From JAVMKJ01 sp031732875 (lineage in GTDB: Bacteria > Pseudomonadota > Gammaproteobacteria > Competibacterales > Competibacteraceae): a stretch of DNA of 10,269 nucleotides. The notes below the pieces were generated by a model that did no database searches, was not told the origin of the DNA, and saw only the letters and a program-made list of their open reading frames with translations. Made by a program: the position numbers and the translations under genes. Below are positions 6,254-10,269 of this stretch, one piece after another. The stretch's first letter is position 1, and each line of letters starts with the position of its first letter. Location: contig JAVMKL010000007.1 of the NCBI GenBank assembly GCA_031732875.1, positions 1-10,269 of the forward strand. The letters run 5' to 3'.

Positions 6254-8038
6254 CTATTGCTTGTCTCCCGAGGATTCGCCGCCACTCAGAGGACCGCGCA
6301 GGCAATCCATCAGGGCGGTTATGGTATAGGGCTTCTGCAAAAAGCCGGTCAATCGCTTGCCGGCGAACCGCGGGGTGATTTCGCTTTCGGTGTAGCCGCT
6401 CGACATCACCACCCGCACCTTCGGATCGATCCGGCGCAGCTCGCGGAAAGTTTCCTCGCCATCCAGGTCGGGCATGGTCAGGTCCAGCAGCACGAGGGCG
6501 ATCTCGTCGTGCCCCGAGCGGTAGATCTCCAGCGCCTCGCGGCCGTCCACGGCGGTCAGCACCTTGAATCCGATCCGCTCCAGCATCCTGCTACCCAGGG
6601 TCCGGACCGATTCCTCGTCATCCACCAGCAGAATGGTACCCGTGCCTTTCCAGTCGACCGGTTTCACTTCGCTGGGTCGGGTCACGGGGGGTCTTTCCTG
6701 CTGCACCGCCGGGAAAAGCACCTTGAAGGTCGTGCCCTTGCCGGGCTCGCTGTAAATCTTCAACGCGCCCTTGTGCCCGCGCACGATACCCAGTACGGCC
6801 GAAAGTCCCAGACCTCGGCCGGTGAATTTGGTGGTGAAGAACGGTTCGAAGATGCGCCGCTGGATTTCCGAATCCATGCCGCAACCCGTGTCGGAGACTT
6901 CCAGCCAGACGTACAGTCCCTCGGTCAGGCTCTCGTCCAGGTAAATCTCGGAAAGATATTCATGCGAACACTCCATCAGACCGGTCGATATCGTGATTAC
7001 GCCGGTGTTTTCGCCGAGAGCCTCCGAGGCGTTGATCACCAGATTCATGACGATTTGGCGGATCTGGCTGGGATCGCCGCGCAGGGCCGGGAGCGGTTCC
7101 TTGAGATTCAGGTTCAGAATCGCCTTCTTCGAGATGGAAGCCTTGAGCAGGGAGAGCATTTCGCCGATCAGCATTCCCAGCCGGATGTTTTCGATGACGA
7201 AGCGGCCTTTGCCCGAATAGGCCAGCATCTGCCGGCACAGTTCGGCGGCCCGGAGCGACGTTTGTTCGATCGCCTTCAGGCTGTCGCGGGCGGGGGACAT
7301 TGGTGGCAGTTCGTCCAGCGCCAGGCTGGCATTGCCCAGGATGATCGTCAACAGGTTGTTGAAGTCGTGGGCGATGCCGCCAGCCAGCACCCCCAGGCTC
7401 TCCAGTTTCTGGGTCTGCTGCATCTGCCGTTCCAGTTGCAGGCGCTTTTCCTCGGCCCACTTGCGTTCGGTGATGTCGTTGATCGCCAGCAGCAGCAGAG
7501 GGGTGTCGTTGGCCTGCTGGCGTCCCACGGCGTTGCCGAGAATGGCGCCCTCCATGTAGGCGTAAAACGCCGGCCCCTGCTCGCGCAGGATCAGGGCTTC
7601 GAGATTCTTGCCCGCCGGGCTCTTGAAAAATGCCCGGTAACGCGCCAGAAACACGCCGCGGTCGTCCCCATCCATGCATTCCGAGAAGGGGCTGCCGAAC
7701 AACTGTTTCCGGTCGCGGCCCACCATCCGGCAGAATGTGTCGTTGACCTCGCGAATCAACCCCACGTCGTTTAACACCAGATAGCCGATCGGAGCCTGAT
7801 GGAACAGGATTGAAAAATGATTGCGGGATTGCTCCAGTTCGTTCATGACCCGGCGCAATTCGTCGTTTTGCATTTCCAGTTCGATCTGGTGAACCTGGAG
7901 TTCGTGCACCAGCTTGCGGGTCTCTTCGACGGAAAGTTCCGGCAAGTTCGAATGACTTTGCTCGTGCGCGCGTTGCGCGGCGCTGGCTTCCGCCTTCTCT
8001 CTGAGGAGCTTGGCTCCATCCTGATCGTTTTGCGTCAT
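6254..8038 (-). CDS. PAS-domain hybrid sensor histidine kinase with C-terminal receiver
   Basis: The protein has 594 residues and no clear membrane helix, so it is probably a cytoplasmic sensor. Residues ~1-75 are charged and probably coiled coil. Residues ~82-190 form a PAS domain (FSILFHQAPIGYLVLND, ending in NDITERK). Residues ~210-280 form the dimerisation/phosphoacceptor domain, with the H-box GGIAHDFNNLL and the predicted phosphorylated His at 224. The ATPase domain follows, with N-box NLVINASEA (332-340), G1 DTGCGM (383-388), F-box FEPFFTT (397-403) and G2 GRGLGL (407-412). Residues ~468-585 form a receiver with the acidic pocket DDEE (473-476), phospho-acceptor Asp 519 (LLDLTMPDLDG), SSGYTE and Lys 569 (QKPY). 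All catalytic residues seem intact. No output domain is present, so the phosphoryl group must pass on or the receiver must regulate the kinase. ATG at 8038 was chosen because AAAGGG precedes it by six bases; a TTG start at 8062 is less likely. The input signal cannot be told from sequence. Confidence 0.93.
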   Translation of the reverse strand: MTQNDQDGAKLLREKAEASAAQRAHEQSHSNLPELSVEETRKLVHELQVHQIELEMQNDELRRVMNELEQSRNHFSILFHQAPIGYLVLNDVGLIREVNDTFCRMVGRDRKQLFGSPFSECMDGDDRGVFLARYRAFFKSPAGKNLEALILREQGPAFYAYMEGAILGNAVGRQQANDTPLLLLAINDITERKWAEEKRLQLERQMQQTQKLESLGVLAGGIAHDFNNLLTIILGNASLALDELPPMSPARDSLKAIEQTSLRAAELCRQMLAYSGKGRFVIENIRLGMLIGEMLSLLKASISKKAILNLNLKEPLPALRGDPSQIRQIVMNLVINASEALGENTGVITISTGLMECSHEYLSEIYLDESLTEGLYVWLEVSDTGCGMDSEIQRRIFEPFFTTKFTGRGLGLSAVLGIVRGHKGALKIYSEPGKGTTFKVLFPAVQQERPPVTRPSEVKPVDWKGTGTILLVDDEESVRTLGSRMLERIGFKVLTAVDGREALEIYRSGHDEIALVLLDLTMPDLDGEETFRELRRIDPKVRVVMSSGYTESEITPRFAGKRLTGFLQKPYTITALMDCLRGPLSGGESSGDKQ

Positions 8039-8128
8039 GTCATGCCCTTTTTTCTCGATCAAACTGGATGACGATAGGGGATTCGATACATTTCAGTCGT
8101 CCGCCGAGCATATTGAGCCGTAGTGGAG

Positions 8129-10269
8129 TCACGATGCCACGGACGGGTGGGCTGGAACGCCCGGAATATCGCGAGTCTGGTTTTCCGATCGCCGGAATTC
8201 GTCGCGGGCATGGGCCAGCGTGCGGCCAGATTCAATGATCTCGGTGATATCGTTGAAGGTCGCGTACACCTGGTGGGGCTGGCTCTGACCGGGTTCAAAC
8301 AGCGGGATGGCGCTGACGCGGAGCCAGCGGGATAGACCGAGTTGGGGGTTGAATATGCCCATCAGCGTGCCGGTGACCGGCCGGCCGGTTCGCAGGGCGA
8401 TCATGGATGGGTGGTGATCGCCAGGCAGTTCCGTGCCATCCTCGTCGATCGCCTGCCAGCCGGGATCGGTCGAGGTTCGCCCGTTGATCTGATCGTTCGA
8501 CAGGCCCAGGATGCGGCAAGCCGCCGGATTGGCGGAGATGATTTCCCCGTCGGCATTTTGATATACCACCCCTTCCGCCATGGTGTCGAAGAGCAGACGA
8601 TAGCGTTCCTCGCTGGCTTTGGCTTGTTCGACCGCTTGCTTGCGGCTGGAAAGGTCGAGAACGGTAAAGGTCGACCCCTCGCCGGGGTTGGCCGGATTCA
8701 GGGGCGCGGAGCTGAGCAGCACCGGAAAGACGCTTCCGTCCTTGCGCCGCCAGCGCGTCTCCACCGTCCCCACGCCGCTGGCCTGGATTTGTTGGTACTT
8801 CTCCCGGCCCACGAACTCGAATTCCTCGTCCGAAGGATAAACCAGGCGCGCGTTCTGGCCGATCAGTTCCTTGCGGGCGTACTCCAGCATCTGGCACATT
8901 CGATCGTTGACCTCCACGAACCGTTGATCGACCACACGGCCGATTCCGACCGGCGCGGCGCGATACAGGCTGGCCAGGCGGGTTTCGCGTTCGGACAACG
9001 CGGCCTGCATGGTTTTGAGCAGGCCGATGTCGGTGAAGGTCAGCACCACGCCGGAAATCGCTCCCGCGCCCACGCGATAGGGCAGGATGTGCATCAGAAA
9101 CCACGTGCCGTTCTCGGTGCGGACTTCGCGTTCCTGTTCGACGGAAGAGCGGGCAACCTCGTCGATGAACGCGAACAGATCGACTTTAACCAGAGTGTGA
9201 ACCAGATGATTGACGGGGCGGCCGATGTCGCTGTCCAGGATTTTCAGGATTCGGCGGATCTCCGGAGTGAACCGGCGGACGGAGAGGTTTTCGTCGAGAA
9301 ACAGGGTGGCGATCCGGGTGCTGGCCATCAGGTTGTCCAGGTCGTTGTTCAGCTCGGTCAGTTCGAGGATCTTGCTCTGATGTTCGGCATTGACGGTATG
9401 CAATTCCTCGTTGACGGACTGGAGTTCCTCGTTGGTGCTTTGCAGTTCCTCGTTGCTGGCCAGGAGTTCCTCGTTGGTGGCCTGCAGTTCCTCGTTGGAA
9501 GTCTCCAGTTCCTCGATGGTGGCTTGCAGGTTTTCCCGCGAGAACTGGAGTTCCTGCTCCAGGTCGTGAATGCGCTGTTCGGCTTCCTGAGTGACGTCGA
9601 AGACCTGCGTGCCGCTCGTGGCTGGTCCCTTCGGCTCCGGAGCGGTCTCCTCGATAAACACCACCGCCAGGGGTTCCTGCCCCTTTTTCTCCGGTAGCGG
9701 CCGAATTCGAATCTGGATGATTTTAGTCTCGTCGCGCCATTTCAGCCGGATGCCGGTGTATTTGAGTTCCTCGCCGGTCTTGAACACCTTTTGCAGGCCG
9801 GTGGCCAGCGGGATGGCCAAATCCTTCACCGCGATCTTGGTGATGTCGTTCATCAGCTTGCCGGAGGGCAGCCGGAAGAAGCCCTCCGGGTCGCCCAGGA
9901 TATGCAGCGCTTCCATCTGCTCGTTCGCCACCACCGCCAGCGGCACGTAGTCGCCGGCGAGCGATTGCAGGAAACGATCGAGCATGCGCTCTTCCTCGTG
10001 GCTGCGCAGCCACTGCCCGCCAGCAGCGCGGGCGCGATTTTGCCACGGGCGGACTTCGGGAACGGTCGAAAATTCCGAGCCGTTACTGGTCGGGCGGCGC
10101 TTGCCCTTGGAGGCGTAGATTTTGAATTTGTGGTGCAGGGTCTCGAACAGATCGGCCAGTTCCCCAGTGGTTTCGCTGCTGCCCAGCAGCAGGATGCCGC
10201 GCGGGTTGAGCGAGAAGTTCATGAGCTCCATGGCCTTGCGCTGCAGCACCGGCTGCAGGTAGATCAGCA
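8129..10269 (-). CDS. CheB/CheR-type chemotaxis methyltransferase-PAS fusion (5' end beyond window)
   Basis: The frame is open to the right edge, so only the C-terminal 712 residues are visible. The first, LIYLQPVLQRKAMELMNFSL then NPRGILLLGSSETTGE, are the end of a CheR SAM-dependent methyltransferase domain (family pattern RN-LIY-L...GGxLxLGxSE). The missing part should hold the rest of CheR and, as is common in this family, a CheB methylesterase domain. Numbered from the in-frame GTG at 10249, there follow a PAS-like segment (~95-200), a long coiled coil (~221-305) of heptads such as EELQATNEELLASNEELQ, a PAS_10-like domain starting DNLMASTRIATLFLDENLS (~305-410), a PAS domain (~422-535, LYRAAPVGIGRVVDQ...RRKDGS) and a last PAS domain (~546-670, YRLLFDTMAEGVVYQNADGE). 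It ends soon after the last PAS with no histidine kinase. It is followed after 90 bp by the PAS hybrid kinase, which may be its partner. The substrate of the methyltransferase is unknown; no chemoreceptor is in the window. Confidence 0.9.
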   Translation of the reverse strand, partial: LIYLQPVLQRKAMELMNFSLNPRGILLLGSSETTGELADLFETLHHKFKIYASKGKRRPTSNGSEFSTVPEVRPWQNRARAAGGQWLRSHEEERMLDRFLQSLAGDYVPLAVVANEQMEALHILGDPEGFFRLPSGKLMNDITKIAVKDLAIPLATGLQKVFKTGEELKYTGIRLKWRDETKIIQIRIRPLPEKKGQEPLAVVFIEETAPEPKGPATSGTQVFDVTQEAEQRIHDLEQELQFSRENLQATIEELETSNEELQATNEELLASNEELQSTNEELQSVNEELHTVNAEHQSKILELTELNNDLDNLMASTRIATLFLDENLSVRRFTPEIRRILKILDSDIGRPVNHLVHTLVKVDLFAFIDEVARSSVEQEREVRTENGTWFLMHILPYRVGAGAISGVVLTFTDIGLLKTMQAALSERETRLASLYRAAPVGIGRVVDQRFVEVNDRMCQMLEYARKELIGQNARLVYPSDEEFEFVGREKYQQIQASGVGTVETRWRRKDGSVFPVLLSSAPLNPANPGEGSTFTVLDLSSRKQAVEQAKASEERYRLLFDTMAEGVVYQNADGEIISANPAACRILGLSNDQINGRTSTDPGWQAIDEDGTELPGDHHPSMIALRTGRPVTGTLMGIFNPQLGLSRWLRVSAIPLFEPGQSQPHQVYATFNDITEIIESGRTLAHARDEFRRSENQTRDIPGVPAHPSVAS
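9404..9529 (-). repeat. Six 21-bp tandem units encoding a heptad coiled coil
   Basis: The core TTCCTCG (plus strand) recurs with exactly 21-bp spacing at 9404, 9425, 9446, 9467, 9488 and 9509. The units are imperfect and each encodes one heptad of the form (S/T/V)NEEL(Q/L/H)x. This is the coiled-coil linker characteristic of CheB/CheR-PAS fusions, seen here at nucleotide level. Confidence 0.9.

Noticed and set aside
8039..8128. Frameshifted continuation of the CheR-PAS fusion into the kinase gene
   Set aside because: The intervening 90 bp shows no kinase-like or PAS-like residues in other frames, and the kinase has its own ATG with a plausible ribosome binding site.
6257..9697. Long plus-strand reading frames opposite the kinase and CheR-PAS genes (6257-7774, 8342-9697)
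   Set aside because: They show only low-complexity translations antisense to well-supported sensor proteins.

Overview
This is a GC-rich chromosomal window from a Gram-negative bacterium. The KefF/KefC pair closely resembles the gammaproteobacterial type, two proteins carry twin-arginine (Tat) signals, and signalling genes are abundant. A gammaproteobacterium is the best guess, but no rRNA or other marker in the window confirms it. No tRNA, rRNA, CRISPR array, insertion sequence or phage gene was recognised. Both ends cut through genes.

Left block (1-3147, minus strand): a two-gene operon reading leftward. It holds a polytopic membrane protein with a C-terminal spermidine/spermine synthase-type domain, then, 10 bp later, a Tat-signal FAD-dependent oxidoreductase of the amine-oxidase/phytoene-desaturase type that runs off the left edge. 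The pairing suggests an envelope-linked polyamine or aminopropyl pathway.

Centre (3148-3822): an AT-richer divergent intergenic region, then the only plus-strand gene. It encodes a 157-residue protein with a Tat-type signal followed by about 105 Gly/Arg/Asn/Trp-rich residues. Thirteen of the 14 tryptophans in that part sit in W-x-N motifs. Radical-SAM cyclophane ('triceptide') RiPP precursors show this pattern, so the gene is the main novelty candidate. No maturase is visible in the window.

Right block (3844-10269, minus strand): four genes reading leftward, in the order CheB/CheR-type PAS fusion (5' end beyond the right edge), PAS hybrid histidine kinase with a receiver domain, kefF and kefC. 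kefF and kefC are tightly coupled, with the kefC ribosome binding site overlapping the kefF stop. The gaps between the signalling genes are 90 and 47 bp with no clear terminator, so the four may be co-transcribed. This would link a multi-PAS sensor pair to a K+/H+ antiporter that protects against electrophile or redox stress. kefC converges on the W-x-N gene with only 21 bp between their stops.
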